DNA from: Actinomyces sp. HMSC035G02 | Lineage (GTDB): Bacteria > Actinomycetota > Actinomycetes > Actinomycetales > Actinomycetaceae | Direction of reading: 5' to 3' | NCBI GenBank assembly: GCA_001838165.1 | Contig: KV835908.1 | Location: 5,466-69,465 of the forward strand | DNA length: 64,000 nucleotides | Shown here: piece after piece, positions 16,503 to 26,900 of the stretch | How positions within the stretch are numbered: the first letter of the stretch is position 1 | Layout: every line of letters begins with the position of its first letter | The notes under the pieces: generated by a model | Database searches by the model: none | What the model was told of the DNA's origin: nothing | Seen by the model: only the letters and a program-made list of their open reading frames with translations | Translations under genes and position numbers: made by a program

Positions 16503-17786
16503 ATGGATTCCCTCAATGACATGACACTTGCGCAGCTGGATCCTGAGATTCAGGCAGTTCTGGATGCCGAGCTTGGTCGCCAGCGTGACACCCTCGAGAT
16601 GATCGCCTCGGAGAACTTCGTGCCGCGCGCTGTCCTCGAGGCGCAGGGCTCGGTCCTCACCAACAAGTACGCCGAGGGCTACCCGGGCCGCCGCTACTAC
16701 GGTGGCTGCGAGTTTGTGGACGTCGCGGAGTCTCTCGCCATCGAACGTGCGAAGCAGGTCTTCGGTGGCGACTACGTGAACGTTCAACCCCACGCGGGCG
16801 CTCAGGCTAACGCAGCCGCCCTCATGGCCATGGCGAATGTCGGCGACCCGATCCTCGGCCTGTCGCTGGCCCACGGCGGTCACCTGACCCACGGCATGCG
16901 CCTGAACTTCTCGGGCAAGAACTATCGTGCCGTCGCCTACGAGGTTGACCGCGAGACCATGCGCATCGAGCCTGAGAAGGTTCGTGAGGCTGCCCTTGCG
17001 GAGCGTCCGCGCGTCATCATCGCGGGCTGGTCCGCATACCCGCGTCACCTCGACTTCCAGGCCTTCCGCGACATCGCGGACGAGGTCGGCGCCGCCCTCT
17101 GGGTGGACATGGCTCACTTCGCAGGCCTCGTGGCTGCGGGTCTGCACCCGAACCCCGTCCCCTTCGCCGACGTGGTGACGACGACGGTCCACAAGACTCT
17201 GGGTGGTCCTCGTTCCGGCATGATCCTGTCCTCGCGCGGCGAGCAGTGGGGCAAGAAGCTGAACTCTTCGGTGTTCCCCGGCCAGCAGGGCGGCCCCCTC
17301 ATGCATGTGATCGCCGCGAAGGCCATCGCCATGAAGGTCGCGCAGACCGACGAATTCAAGGACCGCCAGCGCCGCACCCTCGAGGGCGCGCAGATCATCG
17401 CTGAGCGCCTGGGCGCTGACGATGCGAAGAAGGCTGGCATCAAGCTGGTCACGGGCGGCACCGACGTGCACCTCGTCCTCGTTGACCTGGTTGACTCCGA
17501 GCTCAACGGTCAGCAGGCCGAGGATCTGCTGCACGAGGTCGGCATTACCGTCAACCGCAACGCCGTCCCCTTCGACCCGCGTCCGCCGGCCGTCACCTCG
17601 GGTCTGCGTATCGGCACTCCCGCCCTCGCGACGCGTGGCTTCGACGCCGAGGACTTTGCCGAGGTTGCGGACATCATCGGCACGACCCTGTCCCAGGGTG
17701 CGTCCGGCGGCAATGTTGAGGTGGACGCACTGCGCGCCCGCGTCAAGAAGCTGACGGATAAGCACCCGCTGTACGCCGGGCTCTGA
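16503..17786 (+). CDS. glyA: Serine hydroxymethyltransferase
   Basis: 427 residues, normal length. It converts serine and tetrahydrofolate to glycine and 5,10-methylene-tetrahydrofolate in the cytoplasm. Seen: the N-terminal [19 protein letters not shown] block, [18 protein letters not shown], and the PLP lysine motif [14 protein letters not shown] (near residue 228). ATG 16503 follows TAGGAGAACCCC. It is controlled by the riboswitch just upstream and is followed two bases later by folD, so the two consecutive one-carbon steps are co-transcribed. Confidence 0.97.
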   Translation: MDSLNDMTLAQLDPEIQAVLDAELGRQRDTLEMIASENFVPRAVLEAQGSVLTNKYAEGYPGRRYYGGCEFVDVAESLAIERAKQVFGGDYVNVQPHAGAQANAAALMAMANVGDPILGLSLAHGGHLTHGMRLNFSGKNYRAVAYEVDRETMRIEPEKVREAALAERPRVIIAGWSAYPRHLDFQAFRDIADEVGAALWVDMAHFAGLVAAGLHPNPVPFADVVTTTVHKTLGGPRSGMILSSRGEQWGKKLNSSVFPGQQGGPLMHVIAAKAIAMKVAQTDEFKDRQRRTLEGAQIIAERLGADDAKKAGIKLVTGGTDVHLVLVDLVDSELNGQQAEDLLHEVGITVNRNAVPFDPRPPAVTSGLRIGTPALATRGFDAEDFAEVADIIGTTLSQGASGGNVEVDALRARVKKLTDKHPLYAGL

Positions 17787-17788
17787 TC

Positions 17789-18697
17789 GTGAGGGCTCCG
17801 TGGGAGGGCCCCGCCGGGGTCCTGGATGGCAAGGCGACCGCTGCCGCTATTAAGGCGGAGCTGAAGGAGCGTGTTGATCGTCTGCGCGAGGCCGGGGTCG
17901 TCCCGGGCCTCGGCACGATCCTCGTCGGCGAGGACCCCGGGTCCGTCGCCTACGTCGCTGGCAAGCACCGCGATTGCGCGCAGATTGGCGCCGAGTCGAT
18001 CCGCGTGGACCTGCCCGCAGACGCGACGCAGGAGCAGGTGGAGGCTGCGATTGATCAGCTCAACGCAGACTCTGCCTGCACGGGCTACATCGTGCAGCTG
18101 CCCCTGCCGCGCGGAATCGATACGAACGCCGTCCTGGAGCGTATCGACCCCGCGAAGGACGCGGACGGCCTGCATCCGATGAACCTCGGACGCCTCGTGC
18201 TGCGAGGCTCGGGTCCCATCGATTCGCCTCTGCCGTGCACGCCGCGAGCGGTCATCGAGCTCATGGAACGCCACGGGATCAACCTGGCCGGAAAGAACGT
18301 TTGCGTCATCGGTCGAGGCGTGACCGTGGGCCGTTCGATCGGCCTGCTGCTCATGCGCAAGGAAGTGAACGCGACGGTCGACGTGTGCCACACGGGCACG
18401 ACCGACCTGGCCGATCATGTGCGCCGGGCGGACGTCATCGTGGCTGCGGCTGGTTCTGCTGGGATCATCACTCGCGACATGGTGGCCCCCGGTGCGATCG
18501 TCCTCGACGTTGGCGTCAGCCGCGTGCAGGGTGAGGACGGCAAGGCTCGTCTGATGGGTGACGTCGCGGACGGCGTGGATGAGGTGGCCAGCTGGCTCAG
18601 CCCCAACCCCGGTGGCGTTGGGCCGATGACCCGGGCGCTCCTCGTGACGAACGTCGTTGAGGCTGCCGAACGCCAGGCAGGAATCAGCGCGAACTGA
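17789..18697 (+). CDS. folD: Methylene-tetrahydrofolate dehydrogenase/cyclohydrolase
   Basis: 302 residues. The bifunctional enzyme oxidises 5,10-methylene-THF with NADP and hydrolyses the product to 10-formyl-THF. Seen: [22 protein letters not shown] with the catalytic Lys, [25 protein letters not shown], the nucleotide-binding [15 protein letters not shown] and the PGGVGPMT ending. The GTG start, 2 bases after glyA, lacks a strong ribosome-binding site and probably depends on coupling to glyA. Confidence 0.96.
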   Translation: MRAPWEGPAGVLDGKATAAAIKAELKERVDRLREAGVVPGLGTILVGEDPGSVAYVAGKHRDCAQIGAESIRVDLPADATQEQVEAAIDQLNADSACTGYIVQLPLPRGIDTNAVLERIDPAKDADGLHPMNLGRLVLRGSGPIDSPLPCTPRAVIELMERHGINLAGKNVCVIGRGVTVGRSIGLLLMRKEVNATVDVCHTGTTDLADHVRRADVIVAAAGSAGIITRDMVAPGAIVLDVGVSRVQGEDGKARLMGDVADGVDEVASWLSPNPGGVGPMTRALLVTNVVEAAERQAGISAN

Positions 18698-18745
18698 CAG
18701 GCGTGCGTGGCCTCGGCGCATGTGGGGGCCGCACGCGAACGCACC

Positions 18746-18790
18746 GGAGGCGCGGTGAGGATATCCATTCCTCGCCGCGCCTCCTCGTTC
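18746..18790 (+). terminator. Terminator of glyA-folD
   Basis: GGAGGCGCGGTGAGG (18746-18760) pairs with CCTCGCCGCGCCTCC (18770-18784), 15 bp with one G-U pair, followed by TCGTTCATCT. Confidence 0.75.
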
Positions 18791-18827
18791 ATCTAGACTG
18801 AAGAAAACTCTTGTTAAGGAGAAAACG

Positions 18828-19655
18828 ATGACTCTGACGGTGACCACCGTGAACCTCAACGGCATTCGCGCCGCCCACAAGCGTGGCTTCCTCGACTGGC
18901 TGGAGGCTAGCGATACGGATGTGCTGCTGATGCAGGAAGTGCGTGCGCCGGAGGAGATTTCCCGCGAGATCATGGGCGAGGCCTGGGACAGCGTGTGGGT
19001 TCCCTGCCGTATCAAGGGGCGCGCCGGCGTGGGTGTAGCTGTGCGACGCGGGCGCGCGGTCCTGGAGGGCGAGCCTCGCCCGGTTCTCGACGGCGCTGAG
19101 ACGGACGTGGATTCGGGCCGTTGGCTCGAGGCCATCGTGCGCCCCGAGGGGGGCGAGACCCCCGTGCGAGTGGTCTCCGCATACTTCCACTCGGGTGAGA
19201 AGGACACTCCCAAGCAGGAGGCCAAGATGGCGCACCTGCCGCGCATCGGCACCCGCATGGCCGAGCTGATCGCCGAAGAGGCCGCCGGGGGCATCTCCTC
19301 GCTCGTGTGCGGCGACTTCAATGTCGTACGCTCCGAGGCCGACATCAAGAACTGGAAGCCGAACCACAACAAGCGCGCCGGCGTCCTCGACGAAGAGATC
19401 GCTTTCCTCAATCAGTGGGTGGTGGAAGGCTGGCGTGACGCCGTGCGCGACCTGGCCGGCGACGTGCAGGGCCCCTACTCGTGGTGGTCCTGGCGCGGCC
19501 AGGCCTTCGTGAACAACGCGGGTTGGCGCATCGACTACCAGTACGCGACGCCCGCCCTGGGCGAGCGCGCGCGTTCCTTCGCGATCGGCCGCGCCGACGA
19601 GTATGCGGAGCGCTTCTCGGATCACGCGCCTGTCTCGGTGACCTACGAGATCTGA
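18828..19655 (+). CDS. xth: Exodeoxyribonuclease III (AP endonuclease family)
   Basis: 275 residues of the endonuclease/exonuclease/phosphatase fold. Seen: TVNLNGIRAA near the start, LLMQEVRAP with the metal-binding Glu, SLVCGDFNVVRSEADIKNWK, and the C-terminal WRIDYQYATP and FSDHAPVSV motifs with the catalytic Asp-His. It cuts DNA at abasic sites and removes blocked 3' ends during base excision repair. The promoter TAGACT (18794-18799) lies between the folD terminator and AAGGAG, 8 bases before ATG. Confidence 0.93.
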   Translation: MTLTVTTVNLNGIRAAHKRGFLDWLEASDTDVLLMQEVRAPEEISREIMGEAWDSVWVPCRIKGRAGVGVAVRRGRAVLEGEPRPVLDGAETDVDSGRWLEAIVRPEGGETPVRVVSAYFHSGEKDTPKQEAKMAHLPRIGTRMAELIAEEAAGGISSLVCGDFNVVRSEADIKNWKPNHNKRAGVLDEEIAFLNQWVVEGWRDAVRDLAGDVQGPYSWWSWRGQAFVNNAGWRIDYQYATPALGERARSFAIGRADEYAERFSDHAPVSVTYEI

Positions 19656-19669
19656 CGTTTCATTGACGA

Positions 19670-19720
19670 GGCCGTGGCTGGCCTGGGAGCGAGCGTTTCC
19701 TGGGTGGCCACGGCCTTTCG
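19670..19720 (+). terminator. Terminator after xth, with a repeated right arm
   Basis: GGCCGTGGC (19671-19679) pairs with GCCACGGCC (19707-19715) followed by TTTCG. A near copy of the right arm, TGGCTACGGCCTTTCA, follows at about 19731-19746, so two T-runs lie in series. The loop is long (27 nt). Confidence 0.5.
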
Positions 19721-19795
19721 CGTCCCCGGGTGGCTACGGCCTTTCATGTCTGCGGGCGACCTGTTGTATGAGCTGTGGCACTGTTTTCCAAAATT

Positions 19796-19900
19796 TCGCA
19801 CGTAATTCGTTTGGGTGAAGTTTCAACAATCGCTGGAAACGTTGCAATTCCAACAGTGTGACTTCAAAATTTGAAGTAGTCGCGAGGGAATTACGTGCGA
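19796..19900. repeat. AT-rich 105-bp element bounded by a 13-bp perfect inverted repeat
   Basis: TCGCACGTAATTC (19796-19808) and GAATTACGTGCGA (19888-19900) are exact reverse complements. Inside is a 17-bp palindrome, ACTTCAAAATTTGAAGT (19861-19877). Composition is clearly more AT-rich than the flanks. The only open frame across it has no ribosome-binding site. It may be a small non-autonomous mobile element, a cruciform or a regulator site. Confidence 0.55.
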
Positions 19901-19962
19901 CATTGATGGGGCCTGGCTGCCGTGCTCGTCGATGATGGTGGTTGTTCCCAGGCCCAATACAC

Positions 19963-20088
19963 ATCCGGATAGGTAACGATCATCCGGATAGGTAGCGAAG
20001 ATCCGGATAGATAACGAGCATCCGGATAGCTTAATAACCTATCCGGATGTGCATAACCTATCCGCGTGCGCGCAAGCTATCCGGATAG
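19963..20088. repeat. Fold-back array of 19-bp repeats, copy 2
   Basis: Seven units at exact 19-bp steps: ATCCGGATAGGTAACGATC (19963), ATCCGGATAGGTAGCGAAG (19982), ATCCGGATAGATAACGAGC (20001), ATCCGGATAGCTTAATAAC (20020), then inverted units CTATCCGGATGTGCATAAC (20039), CTATCCGCGTGCGCGCAAG (20058) and CTATCCGGATAG (20077). Each unit also contains the palindrome core ATCCGGAT. The centre CTTAATAAC matches the CTTATTTTC centre of copy 1. Confidence 0.8.
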
Positions 20089-20398
20089 TGCCCCGAAGAT
20101 GGGGCTTTGGGGCCTGGCGGTGCTTGCAGATTGTGGTGTGGCTTGGGCTGGCTACTCGCAGTAACGAGAGTGCGCCGGTGTGGAGGGCGCCGGAGGGACC
20201 GGAAGGCCTGGCTGCGGTGCCCGTGGGCGGTGGCGGGGCCTGGCCGGGCTTCGAGACGACGCGCCGAGCGAAGCTCGCGGCGCGGACGGCTCGCGGGCGG
20301 GCCGCCGCCCACGGCGCAGCCCGGTCCCACGGCCGGGGCCTCCGGCGCCCGGAACACCAGCGCGTGATGAGCGCGCGACGGCGTGGTGAGCAGGGGGC
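20089..20398. other. Intergenic stretch without a recognisable gene
   Basis: About 310 GC-rich bases between the repeat array and the end of the convergent 2H phosphoesterase gene. Open frames cross it on both strands but have no ribosome-binding sites or recognisable products. Confidence 0.4.
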
Positions 20399-20947
20399 TC
20401 AGTGTCCGGAGGCGTCGAAGTCGAACAGGGCCATCGAGGAGTAGATGCCCGAGGGGTCGATGCGATCCAGGCGGAAACCCGGAACGATCCAGGAGGCCTC
20501 GACGGTTGCGCCGATGTCGAGGGCCATGTCCAGGGCGACGTCGTCGACGTCCTGTGCCAGCGTCACGTGGGGGTGATACGGAAAGCGTGTCTCGTGGTCG
20601 AGGGGGCCGGAGCGGATCTCTTCGGCGAGGTCTGTGCAGTCGGAGGCGCCTTCGGCGAGCGTCATGAAAGCGACGTTGGAGACGGGACGGAAGGAATCGG
20701 TGCCCGACAGGGTGGCGCGGAAAGGGGAGTGCCTCGAGGCGATGGAGCGCAGGTGGTCGATGACCTCAGCGCGCGCTTCGCGTGCGACGGGTGTGGGCGG
20801 CATCAGCGTAATGTGCGCGGGGATGCGTGATCCTGCCAGGTCTCCCAGGCGCAGGCGCAGGTTGGTGAGCTGTGTGACCCACGGTTCGGGAATCGCGACG
20901 ACGACGCCGAGCCAGTCCTGGCCGGGGAGTCGTTGGGGGAGGAACAT
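20399..20947 (-). CDS. 2H phosphoesterase (2'-5' RNA ligase/LigT family)
   Basis: 182 residues with the two HxT/HxTL motifs that define the 2H fold, AHITLMPP (about residue 44) and YHPHVTLAQD (about residue 124). Family members hydrolyse or ligate 2',5' or 2',3'-cyclic nucleotide bonds; the substrate here cannot be told from sequence. It stands alone, convergent towards the repeat region and divergent from galK. The start is the ATG read at 20947-20945, with no strong upstream purine run. Confidence 0.8.
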   Translation of the reverse strand: MFLPQRLPGQDWLGVVVAIPEPWVTQLTNLRLRLGDLAGSRIPAHITLMPPTPVAREARAEVIDHLRSIASRHSPFRATLSGTDSFRPVSNVAFMTLAEGASDCTDLAEEIRSGPLDHETRFPYHPHVTLAQDVDDVALDMALDIGATVEASWIVPGFRLDRIDPSGIYSSMALFDFDASGH

Positions 20948-21079
20948 GGGGCCTGCCTGTGTCGCGGTTGTGGTGGCTCCACTGTACCGGTTGTCCGGGC
21001 GTGCGCGACGAGGCCGTAGCGCTTGAAGGGTGTGAGGGCGTTCACGTAGCCTTGAGGAAGTGAGACCAAGGAGGATCTT

Positions 21080-22327
21080 GTGACTGATCTCGTGTGGGCC
21101 GACGCCGCTACCCCCGATGAAGGGGCTGCGCAGGCCTCAGACCTGTTCCGTGACGCGTTTGGCTACGAGCCTCGGGGCGTGTGGAGCGCGCCCGGACGCG
21201 TCAATATCATCGGCGAGCACGTGGACTACAACGGTGGCCCGTGCGTTCCGATTGCTTTGCCGCACCGCGCGTACGTGGCGCTGTCGCCTCGCGAGGATCG
21301 GACGATTCGCCTGATTTCTCCACAGACCCGCGAGGCGACCGACGTCCTCGATCTCGACGTGATCGGCCCGAAGGGGACCCCCGGCGAGGTGACGAACCAT
21401 TGGACCGCGTATCTCGCGGGCGTCGCGTGGGCCCTTGAGCAGGCTGGATACGGGCCGCTGCCCGGTTTTGATGCGGCTCTGTGGTCGTGCGTGCCCCTGG
21501 GTGGTGGCCTGTCGTCGAGCGCCGCGCTTGAGTGCGCGACGGCGGTGGCCCTCGATGAGGTGTGCTCGCTGGGTTTGGCGGGCACGATCGAGGCCCCCAA
21601 CGACGAGGGACGCAAGGTGCTCGTGGATGCGGCACGCGCCGCGGAAAACCAGGTGGCGGGCGCGAACACGGGCGGCCTGGACCAGACAGCGTCCCTGCGC
21701 TGCCGCGAGGGCCATGCGCTGGCCCTCGACTGCCGCGACATGTCGACGCGCCAGGTTCCCTTCGACCTGAGCGCGGTCGGCCTGGAGCTTCTCGTTATCG
21801 ACACGCGCGCCAAGCATTCGCTGGCAGACGGCCAGTACGGCTCGCGCCGCGCGGACTGTGAGGAGTCGGCGCGCATCCTGGGCGTGGACCAGCTCGTGGA
21901 TGTCGAGGACCTGGACGAGGCAACGGCCGCGCTGGGCAATGAGCGCCTGGCCGCCCGCACGCGCCACGTCGTCTCCGAAATCGCGCGGACGCGCGCTTTC
22001 GTCGAGCTCCTTGACGAGGGGCCGCTGGAGGGGACGCGCCTGGCGGTCGCGGGCGCTCTCCTCAATGACTCTCACGACTCGCTGCGTGATGACTACGAGG
22101 TCTCCTGCGAGGAGCTGGATGTGGCCGTGGAGGCTGCTCGAGCTGCGGGCGCGCACGGTGCCCGCATGACGGGTGGCGGCTTCGGCGGCAGCGCGATCGC
22201 GCTTGTCGACGCGCCCGCCGTGGAGGGTGTGGCGCGAGCCGTCGCGGCCGCCTACGCGGAGCGAGGCTGGGAGCCTCCCCACTTCATCCGATCCCTCCCG
22301 GGAGCTCCCGCCGGACGCCTGGGCTGA
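21080..22327 (+). CDS. galK: Galactokinase
   Basis: 415 residues of the GHMP kinase family. Seen: the galactokinase signature GRVNIIGEHVDYNGG (about residues 36-50), the phosphate-binding PLGGGLSSSAALE (about 137-149) and MTGGGFGGSAIAL (about 362-374). It phosphorylates galactose to galactose-1-phosphate with ATP, first step of the Leloir pathway. GTG 21080 follows AAGGAGG at 5-base spacing. No galT or galE gene is adjacent; its position next to an SGNH hydrolase gives no pathway hint. Confidence 0.93.
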   Translation: MTDLVWADAATPDEGAAQASDLFRDAFGYEPRGVWSAPGRVNIIGEHVDYNGGPCVPIALPHRAYVALSPREDRTIRLISPQTREATDVLDLDVIGPKGTPGEVTNHWTAYLAGVAWALEQAGYGPLPGFDAALWSCVPLGGGLSSSAALECATAVALDEVCSLGLAGTIEAPNDEGRKVLVDAARAAENQVAGANTGGLDQTASLRCREGHALALDCRDMSTRQVPFDLSAVGLELLVIDTRAKHSLADGQYGSRRADCEESARILGVDQLVDVEDLDEATAALGNERLAARTRHVVSEIARTRAFVELLDEGPLEGTRLAVAGALLNDSHDSLRDDYEVSCEELDVAVEAARAAGAHGARMTGGGFGGSAIALVDAPAVEGVARAVAAAYAERGWEPPHFIRSLPGAPAGRLG

Positions 22328-22346
22328 GCGATCGGAGACAAACCGA

Positions 22347-22384
22347 GGGGCCGGTGCTTCAGCATTTGAAGCACCGGCCCCGGC
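22347..22384 (+). terminator. Terminator of galK
   Basis: A perfect 15-bp stem, GGGGCCGGTGCTTCA with TGAAGCACCGGCCCC (22347-22361 and 22367-22381), with loop GCATT. It runs directly into the TACACT -10 box (22390-22395) of the next gene. Confidence 0.75.
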
Positions 22385-22428
22385 CTCGTTACACTGAAGG
22401 TCAGCAGACACGAGGGAAGGATATTCCG

Positions 22429-23292
22429 ATGGGGATCAGCAAACGAGCATGGCAGGTAGCGGGCGCAGCAGCCGGCGGCGCGAGTCTCTTTGGTGGCGGC
22501 CTGGCGATCGGACGCCTCCTGCGGCTGGATTCCCAGCGCGGTGACTACCGCAAGGCCTGGGAGGACCATAACCTGGCGACCCTTGACCGCCTGCGTCAAC
22601 TCGACGAGCATCCCGAGGGTAAGCGTCCCTACCTCATCGTCTCCCTCGGCGACTCCTCCGTGCAGGGCATGGGAGCCTCGCGTATCACCGAGTCCTACCC
22701 GGCACGCCTCGCCTCGGCCATCGACGCCCAGCTGGACCGCGAGGTCCTGCTGCTCAACCTGTCCCTGTCGGGGGCGACCATCGAGTCCGTGGAGCTCACT
22801 CAGATCCCGCAGATGCGCGGCCTGGGCCTCCTGGATGGGCCCTACAGTCCCGACCTGGTCACGTTGACCATCGGCGGCAACGACGTGATGGCCGAGGACA
22901 TGGCACCCGGACAGTTCGAAGAGCGCCTGCGCCGGGTCCTCGCCTCTCTGCCTGCTGATGCCCTGGTTTCCACCATCCCGTCTTTCGGCATCATGCCGCA
23001 GGAAAGCCGCGCGCAGGACATGTCCGACCGCATCGCGGCCGCCGTCGCCGACAGCGACGCGAACGTCGTCGACCTTCGCTCCCTCACGCAGGAATACTCC
23101 CTGCCGACCTACACGTTCGCCTACCACGCGGCGGACTTCTTCCACCCCAATTCGGCCGCATACGCCAAGTGGGCTCAGCTCTTCGCCGACGCGTGGGCCA
23201 CATCTCGACGTGAGGCAGCCCCCGTCGTCGAGGACGCCCCCCAGTGGGACATGCTCTCGGCGCGGGTGGCACAATCGGAGTATGACGACTGA
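22429..23292 (+). CDS. SGNH/GDSL-type hydrolase with N-terminal membrane anchor
   Basis: 287 residues from ATG 22429, which has GAGGGAAGG 8 bases upstream. N-terminal signal-anchor-like segment (about residues 8-28, Gly/Ala-rich). The catalytic blocks are VSLGDSSVQGMG (Ser near residue 75), GGNDVM (about 148) and DFFHPN with the Asp-His pair (about 237). Such enzymes are esterases, lipases or acetyl-esterases acting on lipids or acylated glycans; the substrate here is not evident. Its last 11 bases overlap the pth start. Confidence 0.83.
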   Translation: MGISKRAWQVAGAAAGGASLFGGGLAIGRLLRLDSQRGDYRKAWEDHNLATLDRLRQLDEHPEGKRPYLIVSLGDSSVQGMGASRITESYPARLASAIDAQLDREVLLLNLSLSGATIESVELTQIPQMRGLGLLDGPYSPDLVTLTIGGNDVMAEDMAPGQFEERLRRVLASLPADALVSTIPSFGIMPQESRAQDMSDRIAAAVADSDANVVDLRSLTQEYSLPTYTFAYHAADFFHPNSAAYAKWAQLFADAWATSRREAAPVVEDAPQWDMLSARVAQSEYDD

Positions 23293-23884
23293 CGGACCGT
23301 GGCTCGTCGTCGGGTTAGGTAACCCCGGCGCGCAGTATGCCTCCACCCGACACAACGTCGGGTACTTGACCCTCGACGTGCTCGCCTCGCGTGGCGGCGC
23401 GACCCTCACCTCGCACCGCTCGCGCACGCACACCGCCGACGTTCGCCTAGGGATCGGCCCCGGAGGCGTGCCCGGACCCCGCGTGATTCTCGCGCGCTCC
23501 GACAGCTACATGAACACCTCCGGCGGTCCGATCAGCGCGCTCGCCACCTTCCACAAGATCGAGCCCTCGCGCATCCTCGTCATCCACGACGACATGGACC
23601 TGCCCGCGCACACGCTGCGCCTCAAGATCGGCGGGGGAGAGGGCGGCCACAACGGCCTGAAGTCCCTCAGCCAGCACCTGGGCACGCGCGATTACGCTCG
23701 CCTACGCATCGGCGTGGGCCGCCCGCCGGGGCGCATGGATCCCGCCGACTACGTGCTCGCGCCACTGCCTTCCAAGGAACGCCCCGACTGGGACGTCACC
23801 TTCGAGCAGGCCGCCGATGTCGTCGAAGACATCGTGACCAAGGGATTTGCCCCCACCCAGATGGCCCTGCACACCGGGTCCTGA
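23282..23884 (+). CDS. pth: Peptidyl-tRNA hydrolase
   Basis: 200 residues from ATG 23282, inside the end of the preceding gene with GGAG just before it. It releases tRNA from peptidyl-tRNAs that drop off ribosomes. Seen: VVGLGNPGAQYASTRHNVGY with the catalytic His, ARSDSYMNTSGG, HDDMDLP with the catalytic Asp, and GGGEGGHNGLKSL. Length and motifs are canonical. The next gene, mfd, follows at 54 bases. Confidence 0.96.
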   Translation: MTTDGPWLVVGLGNPGAQYASTRHNVGYLTLDVLASRGGATLTSHRSRTHTADVRLGIGPGGVPGPRVILARSDSYMNTSGGPISALATFHKIEPSRILVIHDDMDLPAHTLRLKIGGGEGGHNGLKSLSQHLGTRDYARLRIGVGRPPGRMDPADYVLAPLPSKERPDWDVTFEQAADVVEDIVTKGFAPTQMALHTGS

Positions 23885-23938
23885 TCGAGGCGGCGACCCC
23901 CTGGCGTCGCCGCGCACCCTCACCGCGAAAGGCAGCGC

Positions 23939-26900
23939 GTGCTACTCACCGGACTCCTCCCGGACATCACCACCGATCCCGCGATCGAGACGGCCACCGA
24001 CTCCGTCGAAGCCGGCCGTTCTGGCACGATCGTCGCGCCCGTCGGCATCCGGCCGCCCCTGCTCGCGGCCGTCGCCTCGCGCGCGGCCACGCCCCTCGTC
24101 GTCCTCACGGCCACCGGGCGCGACGCCGAATCGCTGACCAACGCCCTGGCCTCGTGGATCCCGGGCGTCGCCATGCTACCCGCGTGGGAGACTCTGCCCC
24201 ACGAGCGCCTCTCGCCCCAGGTCGACACGATGGCACGTCGCATCGCCGTCCTGCGCCGCCTCGTCCACCCGATCAAGGGAGACGACAGCGCCGGTCCGCT
24301 TTCGGTCCTCGTCGTCCCCATCCGTGCATTCCTCCAGCCGATCATCTCCGGCTTGGCGGACCTCGAACCCGTGCGCGTGCGCACCGGCGACATCCTGGAC
24401 CTCACCGAGACCACGAACCGCCTGGCCGAGCTGGGCTACGAGCGCGTCGACATGGTCGAAGGCCGCGGCCAGATGAGCGTGCGCGGCGGCATCCTCGACG
24501 TTTTCCCGCCGCAGGAACCCCACCCCCTGCGCGTGGAGCTGTGGGGCGACGAGGTCGACGACATCCGCGCCTTCTCCGTCTCCGACCAGCGAACCCTCGG
24601 CGAGGCTGCCGACGGCCTGTGGGCCGTCCCCTGCCGCGAACTCCTCCTCACCCAGGCCGTGCGCGCCCGCGCCCGCGAGGCCACGGACCGCCTGCCCGGC
24701 GCCGCTGAAATGCTCAGCCTCGCTGCAGAGGGAATCGCCGCACCCGGCATCGAATCCCTGGCACCCATCCTCGTGGGCGGCATGGAGTCCCTCCTCGACC
24801 TGCTGCCCGCGGGCTCGCCGATCCTCGCGTCCGACCCCGAACGCATCCGCGCCCGCGCCGCCGACCTCGTCGCCACGACCGAGGAGTTCCTCGCCGCCGC
24901 GTGGAGCGCCGCCGCCGGGGGAGCGGACACGCCGCTCGAGGCATCCAAGGCCTCGTTCCTCGACCTGGCCGACCTGTGGGGGAGCGGGACGCGCCCCTGG
25001 TGGGAGCTCACTGACCTGCCGCCCGCCGACCTCGCCTCCGCGATCGACGAGGCCGACTCGCCCTCATCGGATGGCCCCGCGCCCGTCGTCGTCTCGCCCA
25101 CCCTCATGCGCGTGGGTGCCCGCGACGTGCAGCCCTACCGCGGAGACTTCGCCCGCGCAGCTGCCGACCTCACCGACCTGGCCCGCGACGGCTGGCGCAT
25201 CGTCGTCACCACCGAAGGCCCCGGCCCGGGTCGGCGCATCCGCTCCATCCTCACCGACGCCTCGTGCCCGGCCGCGCTCGCGGACAACGTGGAAGCGCGT
25301 CCCGACCCCGGCCTCGTGACGATTACGACCGCGCAGGCCGGTGTCGGTTTCGTCGCGCCCCACCTCAAGGTTGCGATCCTCACCGAAGGCGACCTCACCG
25401 GGCGAGCGGGCGCCTCCACGCGCGACATGCGGCGCATGCCCTCGCGCAGGCGCAAGGGGGTCGACCCGCTGACCCTGCACCCCGGGGACTACATCGTCCA
25501 CGACCAGCACGGCATCGGACGCTTCATCGAGCTCGTCTCCCGGTCGATCGGGCGCGGGGACGCTGCCTCGACGCGCGACTACCTGGTCATCGAATACGCG
25601 CCCTCCAAGCGCGGGCAGCCCGCCGACCGGCTCTTCGTGCCCACCGACGCGCTGGACCAGATCTCGAAGTACACGGGATCCGACGAGCCCACCCTGACCA
25701 AGATGGGCGGCGCCGACTGGGCCAAGACCAAGGCCCGCGCCAAGAAGGCCGTCAACGAGGTCGCCAAGGAGCTCATCCGCCTGTACGCGGTGCGCCAGCA
25801 GACCAAGGGGCACGCCTTCGGCCCCGACACGCCCTGGCAGCGTGAACTCGAGGACGCCTTCCCCTACGTCGAGACCCCCGACCAGCTCGTCACGATCGAC
25901 GAGGTCAAGGCTGACATGGAAAAGCCCGTGCCCATGGACCGCCTGCTCACGGGCGACGTCGGCTACGGCAAGACCGAAATCGCGGTGCGAGCCGCCTTCA
26001 AGGCCATCCAGGACGGCTATCAGGCCGCCGTCCTCGTGCCTACGACCCTGCTGGTCACCCAGCACGCGGAGACCTTTGCCGAGCGCTACGCCGGCTTCCC
26101 CGTGCGCATCGGCACGCTCTCGCGCTTCTCGACCCCGAAGGAAACCGAGGAGGTCAAGGCTGGGCTGGCCTCGGGCGAAGTCGACCTGGTCATCGGCACC
26201 CACTCGCTGCTGACCGGCACGGTTTCTTTCAAGAAGCTCGGCCTCGTCATCATCGACGAGGAGCAGCGCTTCGGCGTCGAGCACAAGGAGACGCTCAAGG
26301 CTCTGCGCACCGACGTGGACGTCCTGTCGATGTCCGCCACGCCGATCCCGCGTACCCTCGAGATGGCGATCTCCGGCATCCGCGAGATGTCGATCCTCCA
26401 GACCCCGCCCGAGGAGCGCCAGCCCGTCCTCACCTTTGTCGGTGCCTACACGGACGCCCAGGTCAGCGCCGCGATCCGACGCGAGCTCCTGCGCGACGGC
26501 CAGGTCTTCTACGTGCACAATCGCGTCGACTCGATCTCCTCGGTCGCCGCCCACATTGCGGAGCTGGTGCCCGAGGCACGCGTGCGCACGGCCCACGGAA
26601 AGATGAACGAGCACCAGCTCGAGGCCGTCATTCAGGACTTCTGGAACCACGAGTTCGACGTCCTCGTGTGTACGACCATCGTCGAGACGGGCCTGGATAT
26701 CTCCAACGCGAATACCCTTATCGTCGATCGCGCCGACACCTTCGGCCTGTCGCAGCTCCACCAGCTGCGCGGGCGCGTCGGACGAGGCCGCGAACGCGCC
26801 TACGCGTACTTCTTCTACCCGGGCGACAAGGCGCTCACCGAGACCGCGCACGAGCGCCTCAAGACGATCGCCGCGAACACCGAGCTGGGCGCGGGCCTGG

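Noticed and set aside
19734..19964. 76-residue open frame across the AT-rich inverted-repeat element
   Set aside because: No ribosome-binding site, no recognisable fold, and it crosses the inverted repeats.
14451..20088. CRISPR array
   Set aside because: The repeats are contiguous 19-bp units with a strand inversion and no unique spacers of 30 bases or more; no cas genes lie nearby.
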